A stretch of 64,000 nt of DNA from Conchiformibius kuhniae DSM 17694 (GTDB lineage: Bacteria; Pseudomonadota; Gammaproteobacteria; Burkholderiales; Neisseriaceae), in NCBI RefSeq assembly GCF_000428785.1, contig NZ_AUAP01000011.1, forward strand, positions 1-64,000, given 5' to 3'. The position numbers and the translations under genes were made by a program. This document shows, piece after piece, positions 38,475 through 47,800 of the stretch. Positions within the stretch are counted from its first letter, which is position 1, and every line of letters starts with the position of its first letter. A model generated the notes under the pieces. The model did no database searches and was not told where the DNA came from. It saw nothing but the letters and a program-made list of their open reading frames with translations.

Positions 38475-39602
38475 TTATTTCAAACTCAAATGCGCCAGTC
38501 CCAAATAATCCGCCGACTGCATTTCCACCAAACGGCTTACCGTACGCACAAATTCATGGGCGAAATCGCCTTCGGTATAAAGTTCGTCCATCGGCACTTG
38601 CGCGGTGGCGCACAGTTTCACGCGGTAGTCATAAAACACGTCCACCAGCAGGGTCAGGCGGCGGGCTTCGTTTTTTTCGTTGGGCGACATTTTCTCGATG
38701 CCGGAAATCAGGATATGGGTGCAATGTTCCGCCAGCCACAGGTAGTCGGCTTGCGAGCGCGGCCCGAAGCACAGGGCGCGGAAGTCAAACCACATCACTT
38801 TGCCCGCCCGCCCTTTGCAGGGAATGTCGCGCCCGTGAATGCTGACGGTTTCGGCTTTGGCGGGCGAGCCGGTGAGTTGCGCGAACAGGGCGGCGAGTTT
38901 GGCTTCGTTGGCATCGTGGTTGGGAATGTAAAACACATCGGCGGGGGTGAGCGTGCGCATGCGGTAGTCTTCGCCACTGTCCACGTTCAGCACGGTGAGT
39001 TTTTTTTCCAGCAGGGCGATGGTGGGCAGGAAGCTGCTGCGGTTTTGCCCTTGCGGGTAGAGTTCGGCGGGGGCGTAGTTGGAAGTCGCCACCAGCACCA
39101 CGCCTTCGGCAAACAGGTGTTCCAGCAAACGCCCCAAAATCATGGCATCGGCGATGTCGCTGACGTGGAATTCGTCAAAACACAAGACACGGGTTTCTTC
39201 AGCGATGTTTTTGGCAACGGCTTTAAGCGGGTCGGTTTCGCCGCGTTTGTCGCGCATGCGTTTGTGGACTTCCGCCATAAAGGCGTGAAAATGCACGCGC
39301 CGTTTGCGGCGGTAGGGCAGGCAGCCGAAAAACGCGTCCATCAGGAAGCTTTTGCCGCGCCCCACGCCGCCGTAAAAATACAGTCCGGTCGGTACTTGCG
39401 GGGAGCGCAGGCTGCGTCCGAGAAAGCGGTTGCGTTTGCGTTTGAACATCATCAGTTCCGTCCACAGGCGGTCGAGATGCTCGATGGCGCGTTGTTGGGC
39501 GGCATCGCGGATAAAGGCGGGTTGTTGGGCGGCTGCCTGATACCACGTTAAGGGGCTGTGGTTGGCAAAGGGCGGCGGGGTGAAACGGGTTTGGTCGGTC
39601 AT
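38475..39602 (-). CDS. zapE: AFG1-family ATPase, cell-division protein ZapE
   Basis: ZapE is an ATPase that binds FtsZ and is needed for division under stress in E. coli. The 375-residue protein has Walker A YGGVGRGKSFLMDAFF (about 77-92), Walker B VLCFDEFHVSDIADAMIL, the sensor region VATSNYAPAELYPQGQNR, and the C-terminal block RPLTLLVDVFYD-like (RRLTLLVDVFYDYRVKLCATA). The ATG at 39602 was chosen because conserved sequence starts soon after; upstream frame to 39668 is read from a DUS-containing region and is unlikely. Confidence 0.94.
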   Translation of the reverse strand: MTDQTRFTPPPFANHSPLTWYQAAAQQPAFIRDAAQQRAIEHLDRLWTELMMFKRKRNRFLGRSLRSPQVPTGLYFYGGVGRGKSFLMDAFFGCLPYRRKRRVHFHAFMAEVHKRMRDKRGETDPLKAVAKNIAEETRVLCFDEFHVSDIADAMILGRLLEHLFAEGVVLVATSNYAPAELYPQGQNRSSFLPTIALLEKKLTVLNVDSGEDYRMRTLTPADVFYIPNHDANEAKLAALFAQLTGSPAKAETVSIHGRDIPCKGRAGKVMWFDFRALCFGPRSQADYLWLAEHCTHILISGIEKMSPNEKNEARRLTLLVDVFYDYRVKLCATAQVPMDELYTEGDFAHEFVRTVSRLVEMQSADYLGLAHLSLK

Positions 39603-39632
39603 GGTGTGCGTATCGGGAAAAAGGGTTGGATT

Positions 39633-39647
39633 TTCAGGCTGCCTGAA
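39633..39647. repeat. DNA uptake sequence
   Basis: TTCAGGCTGCCTGAA about 30 bases upstream of the zapE ATG. Confidence 0.9.
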
Positions 39648-39668
39648 AACAAAAAAACAGGGCAACAT

Positions 39669-39710
39669 TATGTTTCAACTCACAGGGCGACACATAAAGC
39701 ATACCCTATA
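39669..39710 (+). repeat. dispersed short repeat, copy 1
   Basis: TTTCAACTCACAGGGCGACACATAAAGCA matches the reverse complement of 40928-40961 at most positions (consensus TTTCAACNCACNGGGCGNCACAT). It appears to be a small intergenic repeat. A frame through it is not credible as a gene. Confidence 0.45.
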
Positions 39711-39721
39711 TGTTGCACCTG

Positions 39722-39752
39722 AAATAGGGAGAGGCATGACCTCTCCCTATTT
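39722..39752. terminator. strong 13-bp hairpin
   Basis: AAATAGGGAGAGG pairs perfectly with CCTCTCCCTATTT around a CATGA loop, followed by ATTATT. The rest of 39603-39865 holds two uptake sequences and a second, weaker GGGG/CCCC pairing near 39769-39813; I see no gene. Confidence 0.7.
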
Positions 39753-39849
39753 ATTATCCGCTATCAATGACGGGGTTTCAAACGGAAAAAAGATTTTCAT
39801 GAAGCCCCGTTGTTTTTGAAAGATGAAGATTAGATTGGAAAAAACCGTT

Positions 39850-39864
39850 TTCAGGCAGCCTGAA
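39850..39864. repeat. DNA uptake sequence
   Basis: TTCAGGCAGCCTGAA immediately before the accA stop codon. Confidence 0.9.
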
Positions 39865-39865
39865 A

Positions 39866-40825
39866 TTATTTCTCGGCAAACTGCCCGTACGCCATAATCC
39901 GCTCAAAACGTCGCGCCAGCAGCGCATCAAGCGGCATCGCCCGCGCTTCGGCAAGCTGTTTTTCCAACACTGCTTTCACGCGCACGGCGGTTTCGGCATG
40001 GTCGCGGTGCGCCCCGCCCAAAGGCTCTTCAATCACCTCGTCCACCAAACCGAGTTTGTGCAAACGGTCGGCGGTGATGCCCAAAGCGGCGGCGGCATCG
40101 GCGGCTTTTTCGGCGGTTTTCCACAAAATAGACGCGCAGCCTTCCGGCGAAATCACCGAATAAGTGGCGTATTGCAGCATGTTCACATAATCGCCCACCG
40201 CCACCGCCAAGGCGCCGCCCGAACCGCCCTCGCCGATAATCGTACACAACACCGGCACGCGCAAGCGCGTGAGTTCGTAGAGATTTTTGCCGATGGCTTC
40301 GGACTGGTTGCGCTCTTCCGCGCCGATGCCCGGATACGCGCCCGGCGTGTCCACAAAAGTGAGAACAGGCAGCCCGAATTTCTCGGCGGTGTGCATCAGG
40401 CGCAAGGCTTTGCGGTAACCTTCGGGGCGCGGCATACCGAAATTACGGCGGATTTTTTCTTTGGTGTCGCGCCCTTTCTGATGCCCGATGACCACCACGC
40501 TTTCGCCGTTAAACCGCGCCAGCCCGCCCACGATGGCATCGTCATCGGCAAAATGGCGGTCGCCGTGCAATTCCTGAAAATCGCTGCACAAGGCGGCGAT
40601 GTAGTCCAGCGTGTAGGGGCGTTGCGGGTGGCGCGACACCTGCGACACCTGCGCGGGCGTGAGTTTGGCAAAAATGGACTTCGCCAAATCGCGGCTTTTT
40701 TTCTGCAAACGGTCGATTTCGTCCGAAATGTCCACCGCCGAATCGCCCTGCACAAAGCGCAGTTCTTCAATTTTTTTTGTCAGCTCGGCAATCGGTTGCT
40801 CAAAATCCAAAAATACGGGCTTCAT
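39866..40825 (-). CDS. accA: acetyl-CoA carboxylase carboxyltransferase subunit alpha
   Basis: AccA pairs with AccD to transfer the carboxyl group from biotin to acetyl-CoA, starting fatty-acid synthesis. The 319 residues match: MKPVFLDFEQPIAELTKKIEEL, HPQRPYTLDYIAALCSDFQELHGDR, QKGRDTKEKIRRNFGMPRPEGYRKALRL, TFVDTPGAYPGIGAEERNQSEAI, GEGGSGGALAV and ISPEGCASILWK. The ATG at 40825 was chosen over an in-frame TTG just upstream. Confidence 0.98.
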   Translation of the reverse strand: MKPVFLDFEQPIAELTKKIEELRFVQGDSAVDISDEIDRLQKKSRDLAKSIFAKLTPAQVSQVSRHPQRPYTLDYIAALCSDFQELHGDRHFADDDAIVGGLARFNGESVVVIGHQKGRDTKEKIRRNFGMPRPEGYRKALRLMHTAEKFGLPVLTFVDTPGAYPGIGAEERNQSEAIGKNLYELTRLRVPVLCTIIGEGGSGGALAVAVGDYVNMLQYATYSVISPEGCASILWKTAEKAADAAAALGITADRLHKLGLVDEVIEEPLGGAHRDHAETAVRVKAVLEKQLAEARAMPLDALLARRFERIMAYGQFAEK

Positions 40826-40927
40826 CAAAATTCCTTTCGGTTTGAAACCCCGCCGTTGATGGCGGTAAAATCAGCTTTTGTCCGGGCGGGGCGCAAGCCC
40901 GTCCGAAGCGGGGCAAGCCATGCGGTG

Positions 40928-40961
40928 TTTGATGTGCCGCCCCGTGTGTTGAAACCTTATC
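40928..40961 (-). repeat. dispersed short repeat, copy 2
   Basis: On the minus strand this reads TTTCAACACACGGGGCGGCA followed by CATCAAACACC. It aligns with copy 1 at 39669 with scattered differences. It lies between accA and the Spy-like gene, in a stretch (40829-41064) where I see no gene. Confidence 0.45.
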
Positions 40962-41064
40962 CATTTGCCCGCACGCAAAACGGAATTTGTGTGCGGGCGC
41001 AATCGGCATTCAGGCGGCATGATACGCGATAACGGTGTTTTTTGCACGATTTTAGAACATTTGC

Positions 41065-41481
41065 TTACCGCCGTCCGTCTGTGTCGCCGACACATTTGTC
41101 CAGCCACAGCTCCCGTTGGCGTTGGTCGAGCATTTGAAACAAATCGTGGTAAAAATTCAGCTCCGCCACCGTGAGTTTGATGTCGTCCGTGTAGCGTTCT
41201 TGGGCGATTTTGCCCGCTTGGTGGCGGTCGAACGGCGGTTTGGCGAGCAGGGCGTGCAAGCCCACGTCTTTGCGGCGGCGGTTGTCGGCTTGGATTTGGC
41301 GCATTTGGTCCTTGTATTGCTGACGGCGCAGTTGCAGCCGTTCGCGCTGTTTGGCGTTCAGCTCCAGCATACGCAAATCGCAGTTGGGGCGGATGTCGAA
41401 AGCGGCGGCAGAGGGCATGATTGCCGACAGGCACAATGCCGTCAAAGCGGCACACCCGTGCCGTGTCCGGAGAAAAATCAT
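41065..41481 (-). CDS. Spy/CpxP-like periplasmic protein
   Basis: A 138-residue secreted protein. A signal peptide (about residues 1-27, ending PSAAA) precedes a highly charged helical body: LNAKQRERLQLRRQQYKDQMRQIQADNRRRK, then TVAELNFYHDLFQMLDQRQRELW. The repeated L-x-x-x-Q-R pattern fits the LTXXQ motif family of periplasmic stress chaperones. Two cysteines (RPNCDLR and DKCVGD) flank the body and may form a disulphide. The assignment is by pattern, not a full match. Confidence 0.65.
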   Translation of the reverse strand: MIFLRTRHGCAALTALCLSAIMPSAAAFDIRPNCDLRMLELNAKQRERLQLRRQQYKDQMRQIQADNRRRKDVGLHALLAKPPFDRHQAGKIAQERYTDDIKLTVAELNFYHDLFQMLDQRQRELWLDKCVGDTDGRR

Positions 41482-41675
41482 ATGGCTGTGTTTCCGTCAA
41501 AGGTTGGTGCGGCGGCACGCATCATGCGGGCTTGTCCTGCCTTGCTTGAAAAATCAGGCACACCCGCCGTCACGGCGTATGGCAGTGCCAAGGCATAGAC
41601 GCTATAATCGGCAGATGCACCCCGCACAATGATTGTAAGTCAAACCTTTGTAAAACTCAAAAAGAAAGCCGTTTT

Positions 41676-42359
41676 ATGGACTACCGCATCGCCCCCAGCA
41701 TTTTGGCGGCGGATTTTGCCCGCTTGGGCGAAGAAGTATCAAACGTGGTTGCCGCAGGTGCCGATTTGATTCATTTTGACGTGATGGACAACCATTATGT
41801 GCCGAATTTGAGCTTCGGGCCGATGGTGTGCCAAGCCATCAAGCCCCACGCTGCCGTCCCGATGGACGTGCATTTGATGGTTGAGCCGGTTGATGACATG
41901 ATTCAAGCCTTTATCAAAGCGGGCGCGGACATCATCACCTTCCACCCCGAAGCCAGCCGCCACGTCCACCGCAGCCTGTCGCTGATTAAAAGCGCAGGCT
42001 TGCAGGCAGGCTTGGTGCTGAACCCCGCTAGCCCCGTTTGCCTGTTGGAAAACGTGTTGGAACAACTGGACATGGTCTTGCTGATGTCGGTGAATCCGGG
42101 CTTTGGCGGACAGAGTTTCCTGCCCTCCAGCCTGAACAAAATCCGCCAAGTGCGGCAAATGCTCGACCGCCACCACGCCCAAAGCGGACGGCGCATCGCA
42201 TTGGAAGTGGACGGCGGCATCACCCCCGCCAACATCGCCGCCGCCGCCCAAGCGGGTGCGGACACCTTTGTGGCAGGTTCGGCGATTTTCGGGCAGCAAG
42301 ACTACGCCGCCGTGATTCAAACCATGCGCGACAACATCGCCGCCGCACAACAGACATAA
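41676..42359 (+). CDS. rpe: ribulose-phosphate 3-epimerase
   Basis: Rpe interconverts ribulose 5-phosphate and xylulose 5-phosphate in the pentose phosphate pathway. The 227-residue TIM barrel has all landmarks: PSILAADFARLGEEV, HFDVMDNHYVPNLSFGP (metal-binding His/Asp), DVHLMVEPVDDMI, VLLMSVNPGFGGQSF, and LEVDGGITPANIAAAAQAGADTFVAGSAIF. The length is normal. Confidence 0.98.
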   Translation: MDYRIAPSILAADFARLGEEVSNVVAAGADLIHFDVMDNHYVPNLSFGPMVCQAIKPHAAVPMDVHLMVEPVDDMIQAFIKAGADIITFHPEASRHVHRSLSLIKSAGLQAGLVLNPASPVCLLENVLEQLDMVLLMSVNPGFGGQSFLPSSLNKIRQVRQMLDRHHAQSGRRIALEVDGGITPANIAAAAQAGADTFVAGSAIFGQQDYAAVIQTMRDNIAAAQQT

Positions 42360-42374
42360 ACAGGCATCGCGGCT

Positions 42375-42962
42375 TCACGCACCGGAGAGCAGAAACGGCA
42401 CAATCTGCGCCGGCTTGGTGTGAAAATCGCTGATGCGGTGGTCGCCGCCCGCCTCGATAATGTGCCGTGCACCGGCGCAGTGCGCCACCGCCTTGCGGTA
42501 ATCCAGCAGTTCGTCTCCCGTTTGCACCAGCAGCAGACAGCGTTCGGGGCGTTGCGGCGGCGGCGCGGGGTTGGCGGCAAACCATTCAATATCCGCCCAT
42601 TTGAGCTGCCAACCGCCTTCGGTGGTGTGTCCCACCGTGTCCGCGTGCGGATTTTTGCACGGGAAAAAGCGCGTGAGCGATTGGTCGGGGCGGATGCTGG
42701 GGTTGAGCAGCACCATCGGGCAAGCGTGGCGTTCGTGCATTTTCAGGGCGAAAAATCCGCCCAAAGACATTCCGACAACGGCAGTCGGCTCGGGTTCTGC
42801 CAGCAAACTGTCCAACAAATCCATCACCTGCGGCGGCGGCAGATTCAAGTCGGGGCGCAACACACGCACCTCGGGGTGGTTGCGGATGCAATAGTCGTGC
42901 AGCAATTGCCCTTTTTTGCTGTTGGCATCACTGTTCAAGCCGTGCAGATAAATCAATCTCAT
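42375..42962 (-). CDS. YqiA/YcfP-type alpha/beta hydrolase (esterase)
   Basis: A 195-residue esterase of the UPF0227/YqiA type. The N-terminus is MRLIYLHGLNSDANSKKGQLL. The nucleophile elbow is GMSLGGFFALKM (Ser66). LLLVQTGDELLDY and GGDHRISDF carry the acid and base residues. The order and size match E. coli YqiA, which hydrolyses short-chain and CoA esters. It is convergent with rpe, with 15 bases between stop codons. Confidence 0.85.
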   Translation of the reverse strand: MRLIYLHGLNSDANSKKGQLLHDYCIRNHPEVRVLRPDLNLPPPQVMDLLDSLLAEPEPTAVVGMSLGGFFALKMHERHACPMVLLNPSIRPDQSLTRFFPCKNPHADTVGHTTEGGWQLKWADIEWFAANPAPPPQRPERCLLLVQTGDELLDYRKAVAHCAGARHIIEAGGDHRISDFHTKPAQIVPFLLSGA

Positions 42963-42974
42963 ACAGATGTACCT

Positions 42975-43430
42975 TTAGCGTTTCCGATGAATCAGCATTT
43001 GTTTTTTCTTGCTTAAAACAAAGCCGTTGCCTTGCGTATTCAGGCATTTGATGCCGTTATCTTTGACGGCGGTACACGTCCAGCCGTCTCCCCTGACGGT
43101 TTGCCCCGTTTTTAACAGACGGCTCTCATCGCCTATGGCATAAGTGTCGCCCGCGCAATCAATTTCCGCTTTCCCCTTTTTGCGGACACTGAAATTGGAA
43201 CCCCAATCCAGTTCGCAATCTTTGTCCCGTTTGTATTTGTGTTTGACAAATTCGCCGTTTACGCTGCAACCGACAAAAGACGGATTTTCGGCACTTTGGC
43301 GGTAGCCCACACAACTAACCGTGTGGTTCTGGGTGTGGAAGCCCTGAAAGTCTGTTACGCCCGTATCGGCTTGCGCGGCGTGGCACAGCAAAACGGCGCT
43401 GGCGAAAAGGAAAGATGTGATGTACTTCAT
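42975..43430 (-). CDS. secreted cysteine-rich hypothetical protein
   Basis: A 151-residue protein with a signal peptide (about residues 1-22, ending CHAAQA). The mature part begins DTGVTDFQGFHTQNHTVSCVG and has six cysteines, spaced like a small secreted beta protein (FHTxxxNxxCxG...VGCSVNGEF...DCELDWGSNFSV...EIDCAGDTYAIG...WTCTAVKDNGIKCLN). The pattern is reminiscent of DUF6636-like exported proteins, but I am not sure of the family. The ATG at 43430 has a good ribosome-binding site (AAGGTG, 8 bases away). Confidence 0.65.
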   Translation of the reverse strand: MKYITSFLFASAVLLCHAAQADTGVTDFQGFHTQNHTVSCVGYRQSAENPSFVGCSVNGEFVKHKYKRDKDCELDWGSNFSVRKKGKAEIDCAGDTYAIGDESRLLKTGQTVRGDGWTCTAVKDNGIKCLNTQGNGFVLSKKKQMLIHRKR

Positions 43431-43487
43431 GTTTTGCACCTTCTACAAGGATAGTTGGAAAACCGAATGTGGCGGCATGTATGTCGT

Positions 43488-44807
43488 TCATGGTTTTGTG
43501 CGGAAACAATCTGCGAATTTCAAACCGTGTGAGTGCAAAGCACGTTGATACAAATACCATGTGGGTATCATGTCCAACAGCATGCCGATGCCGAAAATCA
43601 AGGAAATGCTGATTAAGTTGATTTTAATGGTGTCAAAATAATATAAAGCAAACACCAGTCCATAATACACAATATTAATCCAAATGGATTGGTACAACAT
43701 ATAACGGGTTAAGCCCAAGCCTTTTAAGGTTGCGTCAAAAACGCTGTAGTTGAACATAAAGCTCAAATAAAATACCGTTTGTAAAAACATAATTTTGACA
43801 ACAGTTTGTGATTGGTCTGTTTGGACGGCATATTGGACGAACCACGCCCAAAAAGGCATGGATAACAGCCAAACGGCACAAAATAAAGCGGTCAATTTCA
43901 AATAGAACGATGTGTGTGTGCGGATATGATTGACATCGGCGGCAACGTCCCGCTTAACCACTTCCGACAATGCTAAAGCGGGTGCCAGTAAAAAGCCCCA
44001 AATAATGCTGTTGGCAATCCAATAGGCACCTTGTTCGCCTACTTCGTTTACCATGCGTAAAATCATCAGGGCAAATACGGCATTGCGGACAAACGATTCC
44101 AAGCCCGAAAATGCGCCCAAGTGAAACCATTGTTTGAACCACGCTTTGTCCCAAATCCAATTATTCCGTTGAAAAAATGGGAACATATTGGTTTTGAAGA
44201 TTAAAAACAGGGTCAATAAGCCGTTAATCAAAATATTGGAAACGGCAATGCCATTGACGCCCATTTGCAGGGAAAAACGGTTATCGGCAACCAGCAGACA
44301 GTCCGAAACAAGCAATAATGCGGTTTTGATGATTGAAAATAAAATGATGTCTTTATAATTGCGGTTTACTGCCAAATAGACGATTAAATATTCCGTTGCG
44401 ATGGAACACATGATGGCAACCGATTCCAAACGGATATAAACGCCGGTGTCGGCAATCAGATGTGGCGTTTGTTTGAGATGCGCCAATAAATGCTCTGCAA
44501 AAACAAATATCAATACCGATAATAATAAATAAACGCCGCTTATAAGGGTGAAGCCTTGTGCGGCGTTGCGGTGAAAATGTGTTTCGCCGTGTTTTTGCGC
44601 GTTGGCAAGCATAAAGAACAGGGGAATCAGAAAAGCTTCTTGAATGACTTCGTAGCCGATGTTCAACCATTGGATTTGGCTGGCAATATTAAAGCCCCAT
44701 TCGTTGGGCATATTGCCGATGAAATGCAAGCGGATAAGGTTGAGTGTGGCGGGAATCAGGCTAATCAGCAAAAATGCAAACCAAAGTCGGAAATCAAAAG
44801 TTTTCAT
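43488..44807 (-). CDS. MATE-like / flippase-type membrane transporter
   Basis: A 439-residue protein with about 12 hydrophobic spans and short polar loops. It resembles the MATE/MOP exporter superfamily in length and in repeats such as FNIASQIQWLNIGYEVIQEAFLIP and the second-half counterpart WIANSIIWGFLLAPALALSEVVKRD. Conserved arginines and glutamates lie at the pseudo-repeat. Cargo (drug, lipid or sugar) is unknown. It is AT-richer than most neighbours, suggesting horizontal acquisition or exchange. Confidence 0.7.
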   Translation of the reverse strand: MKTFDFRLWFAFLLISLIPATLNLIRLHFIGNMPNEWGFNIASQIQWLNIGYEVIQEAFLIPLFFMLANAQKHGETHFHRNAAQGFTLISGVYLLLSVLIFVFAEHLLAHLKQTPHLIADTGVYIRLESVAIMCSIATEYLIVYLAVNRNYKDIILFSIIKTALLLVSDCLLVADNRFSLQMGVNGIAVSNILINGLLTLFLIFKTNMFPFFQRNNWIWDKAWFKQWFHLGAFSGLESFVRNAVFALMILRMVNEVGEQGAYWIANSIIWGFLLAPALALSEVVKRDVAADVNHIRTHTSFYLKLTALFCAVWLLSMPFWAWFVQYAVQTDQSQTVVKIMFLQTVFYLSFMFNYSVFDATLKGLGLTRYMLYQSIWINIVYYGLVFALYYFDTIKINLISISLIFGIGMLLDMIPTWYLYQRALHSHGLKFADCFRTKP

Positions 44808-44829
44808 GATTGTTCCTTGTGTTGTGTGA

Positions 44830-44844
44830 TTCAGGCTGCCTGAA
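44830..44844. repeat. DNA uptake sequence, paired with a variant at 44863-44877
   Basis: TTCAGGCTGCCTGAA, followed about 18 bases later by TTTCAGGCAGCCCGAAA. Together they form an inverted pair between the transporter start and the purL stop codon, plausibly a terminator. Confidence 0.85.
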
Positions 44845-44878
44845 AAACGGTTTTCCCCGCTTTCAGGCAGCCCGAAAT

Positions 44879-47800
44879 TTACGCCAACGCCTTACGCGCC
44901 CCCGCAAACAAACGGTACCAGCCGCCCAACTCGCTGCCCTGCCACTCATCGGGACACCAGCTCATTTGTGCGCTGCGGAACACGCGCTCCGGATGCGGCA
45001 TCATAATGGTAACGCGCCCGTCCGCGCTGCACACGCCCGCAATGCCCTGCGGCGAACCGTTGGGATTGAGCGGATAGGTTTGGGTAATTTCTCCCGTGCC
45101 GTCAATATATTGCAAAGCAATGTCCACCTTTGCCAAATCGCCGTGCGCGGCAAAATCGGCGCGACCCTCGCCATGGCTGACCACCACAGGCAGCATCGCC
45201 CCCGTCATTTCCGCCAAAATCAGGCTGTGCGACTTCGGCACGCGCACCATGCTCAAACGCGCTTCAAACTGCTCGCTTTCGTTGCGGCGGAAACGCGGAA
45301 ACGCCGCCGCGCCCGGAATGATTTCCGCCAGATTGCTGACCATTTGGCAGCCGTTGCACACGCCCAGCGTGAGTGTGTCGGGACGGGCGAAAAATTCGGC
45401 AAATTCATCGCGCAATTTGGCGTGGAACAAGATGGATTTCGCCCAACCTTCGCCTGCGCCCAGCACATCGCCGTAGCTGAAACCGCCGCAAGCGGCGAGC
45501 ATCTGCATATCGGCAAGTTTGATGCGCCCTGCCATCAGGTCGGACATATGCACATCCACCGCGTTGAAGCCGGCGCGGGTAAACGCCGCCGCCATTTCCA
45601 AATGTCCGTTTACGCCTTGTTCGCGCAAAACGGCGATATTGGGTTTCGCGCCCGCGCTGATAAACGGCGCGGCAATATCTTCTTTCACATCAAAGGGCAG
45701 TTTGGCGAACAAACGGGCTTTTTCATCGCCAATCAGGGCAAATTCGCTGTCGGCGCAAGCGGGGTTGTCGCGCAGTTTTTGGATTTGGTAAGAAGTTTGT
45801 TGCCATACACGTTGCACACTGGGATAGTTCTCACAGAATACATATCGTCCGCTATACAGATTAAATTCGGGGTCGGTAGGATTGGGTGTGCCGATTTCAA
45901 AAGTAACATCGCCTAAACCGTACTGGGAAAATACCTGTTTAACATATGCCAAATTAGAACGCTCGACTTGTATTACCGCCCCCAATTCTTCATTAAACAA
46001 AATATTAGCGGCAATCCCTTCAATAAATTCGTCGCTTAATTCCCGTTCGTTGCATTGTTCAATAAAATCAGCATAGTTTTTAAATTCAGGGTGATGGATA
46101 GGTAAATATTTTTTTAATACCTCGCCTAAATCAACATTTAATCCACTTTGCCCCGCAAACGACATTTCTGCCAACGTTGCAAATAAGCCGCCATCGGAAC
46201 GGTCGTGATACGCCAATAATTTATCTTCGGAAACCAGTTTTTGAATCACTTGATAAAAGGCTTTCAGGCAGTCTGCGTCAATATCGGGGCTTTCGCCGCT
46301 CAAATCGTTCCACACTTGGCTTAATGCCGAACCGCCCATACGCGCTTTGCCGAAGCCCAAATCCACCGCCAACAATACGCTGTCGGCAACGTTTTTCAAT
46401 TCGGGGGTAACGGTTTTACGCACGTCCTGCACGGGCGCAAAGGCGGAAACAATCAGGCTCAAAGGCGCGGTTACGGATTTTTGTGCGCCGTTTTCCTGCC
46501 ACACGGTTTTCATCGACAGGCTGTCTTTGCCAACGGGAATGCTGATGCCAAGCTCCTGACAAGTTTGGGAAACGGCTGCTACGGTGCGGTAGAGTTTTTC
46601 GTCTTCGCCCGCCACGCCGCAGGCTGCCATCCAGTTGGCGGAAAGTTTGATGTTGCCGATGTCGCCGATGGGGGTGGCGGCAAGGTTGGTGATGGCTTCG
46701 CCGATTGCCATGCGCCCCGAAGCGGGGGCGTTGTGCAGGGCGAGCGCGGGTTTTTCGCCCATGCTCATGGCTTCGCCGCGATGGGTGTCAAAGCCCATCA
46801 GGGTAACGGCGCAGTCGGCTACGGGGGTTTGGTAGGCACCGACCATTTGGTCGCGGTGCGTCATGCCGCCCACGCTGCGGTCGCCGATGGTAATCAGGAA
46901 GTGTTTGGCAGCCACGGCGGGCAGCGACAACACGCGGTAGGCGGATTCGCGCAGGTCGTATTTGCCCGCGTTGAATTCGCGTTTTTCAGGCAGCCTGCGG
47001 CTGTCGCGGCGGGTGGTTTTGGGCGGTTTGCCGAGCAGGATATTTAATGGCAAATCAACGGGATTGTTGGCAAACAAATCATCACGCACCTGCAAATGCC
47101 CGTCATCGGTGGCGGTGCCGACCACGGCAAACGGGCAACGTTCGCGTTCGCAAATTTGGCGGAAGGTGTCCAAGTTTTCAGGCAGCACCGCCAACACATA
47201 GCGTTCCTGCGCTTCGTTGCACCAGATTTGCATCGGACTCAAACCGTGTTCTTCAAGCGGCACATCGCGCAGTTGGAACACCGCGCCGCGACCGGCGTCA
47301 TTGACCAGTTCGGGAAAGGCGTTGGACAAACCGCCCGCGCCGACATCGTGAATGGAAACAATGGGATTGCGTTCCGCACCGAGCTGCCAGCAACGGTCAA
47401 TCACTTCTTGGGCGCGGCGTTCGATTTCGGGGTTGCCGCGCTGCACGGAGTTGAAGTCCAAATCGGCGCTGTTGCTGCCGGTGTCCATAGACGATGCCGC
47501 GCCGCCGCCCAAACCAATCAGCATGCCGGGCCCGCCCAGTTGCACCAGCAGCGCACCGGCGGGAATTTCGTGTTTGTGGGTTTGCGCGGCGTGGATATTG
47601 CCCAAGCCGCCGGCAATCATAATCGGTTTGTGGTAGCCGCGCACCGCGCCTTCGTGTTCGGCTTCAAAGGTGCGGAAGTAGCCGAGTAAATTCGGACGAC
47701 CAAATTCGTTGTTGAACGCCGCGCCGCCGATGGGCCCGTCAATCATGATGTCAAGCGGGCTGGCGATGTGTTCGGGTTTGCCGTAGGGTTGTTCCCAAGG

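Noticed and set aside
39562..39819. 85-codon frame upstream of accA
   Set aside because: It runs through a DUS, a strong terminator hairpin and a dispersed repeat; no protein-like region or ribosome-binding site.
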